From assembly GCA_029571225.1 (NCBI GenBank), contig JAKPTF010000068.1, positions 1 to 58,561 on the forward strand: DNA of 58,561 nucleotides, in the 5' to 3' direction. A program made the position numbers and the translations under genes. The notes beneath the pieces are model-generated. The model saw only the letters and a list, made by a program, of their open reading frames with translations, made no database searches and was not told the origin of the DNA. The DNA is from Candidatus Omnitrophota bacterium. GTDB taxonomy: Bacteria; Omnitrophota; Gorgyraeia; Gygaellales; Profunditerraquicolaceae. This document shows, piece by piece, positions 58,187-58,561 of the stretch (its first letter is position 1; the number at the start of each line of letters is the position of its first letter).

Positions 58187-58561
58187 ACTATACGCCCATC
58201 CCCGCTCGCTCAAAAAGGTCTCCACGCATTATTGCGCAGGCTGCGGCCACGGCATCGGCCACCGGCTTGTCTGTGAGGCGATCGACGAGCTCGGCATCAG
58301 GGAACAGGTGATCGCGGTCGCGCCTGTGGGATGCGCCGTTCTGGCATACGATTACTGGGATTTCGACGTGACCGAAGCCGCGCACGGCAGGGCCCTTGCG
58401 GTTGCCACTGCCATCAAACGCGTCAGGCCCGGCAATATCGTGTTCACCTACCAGGGCGACGGGGATCTGGCGGCGATCGGCACCAACGAGACGATCCACG
58501 CGGCGAATCGAGGGGAGAACCTGACGGTGGTCTTTATCAACAACGCGGTATACGGCATGAC
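58179..58561 (+). CDS. korB: 2-oxoacid:ferredoxin oxidoreductase beta subunit (truncated by window end)
   Basis: [39 protein letters not shown]...[16 protein letters not shown]...[40 protein letters not shown]. Confidence 0.92.
   Translation, partial: MDKLYAHPRSLKKVSTHYCAGCGHGIGHRLVCEAIDELGIREQVIAVAPVGCAVLAYDYWDFDVTEAAHGRALAVATAIKRVRPGNIVFTYQGDGDLAAIGTNETIHAANRGENLTVVFINNAVYGM

Overview
The window spans a bacterial replication-origin region. Gene content and the tandem paralog family suggest a Candidatus Omnitrophota-like genome; this lineage call is inference. The predicted origin lies at about 29.55-29.80 kb between dnaA (minus) and rpmH (plus). Accepted genes to its left are all on the minus strand and those to its right all on the plus strand. 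Left arm: dnaA, dnaN, a DUF721/DciA-like gene, gyrB, gyrA with an in-frame LAGLIDADG intein, tRNA-Glu, glmS, rsmI, a DUF4143-type AAA ATPase, and a tandem cluster of four paralogous exported proteins (47-16017). Right arm: rpmH, yidD, yidC, an orphan Jag_N gene, parAB with a parS-like site, ndk, yicC, gmk, rpoZ, coaC, tRNA-Cys/Leu/Val, thrS, infC (AUU start), rpmI, rplT, two trkA-like genes, a 39-aa membrane microprotein, trkH, pheST, a 6S RNA candidate, rarA, an MTHFR_C gene, fau, rny, a YmdB-like phosphoesterase, a GH39-like protein, xseAB, dxs and korDAB (korB truncated by the window end). The strongest candidate for an undescribed system is the cluster at 47-16017. Its members share an N-terminal signal peptide plus a ~330-aa domain. 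Three also share a ~110-aa C-terminal domain (GGIDxRA[LV]P...MPY...PE[ML]KE), with unrelated cargo in between: a ~2,650-aa multi-domain giant, a near-textbook NUDT9/TRPM2-type ADP-ribose pyrophosphatase domain, and an unknown helical domain that faintly resembles RyR repeats. A near-palindromic motif (GGTTTATCAACC) recurs in the three intergenic regions upstream of cluster genes.
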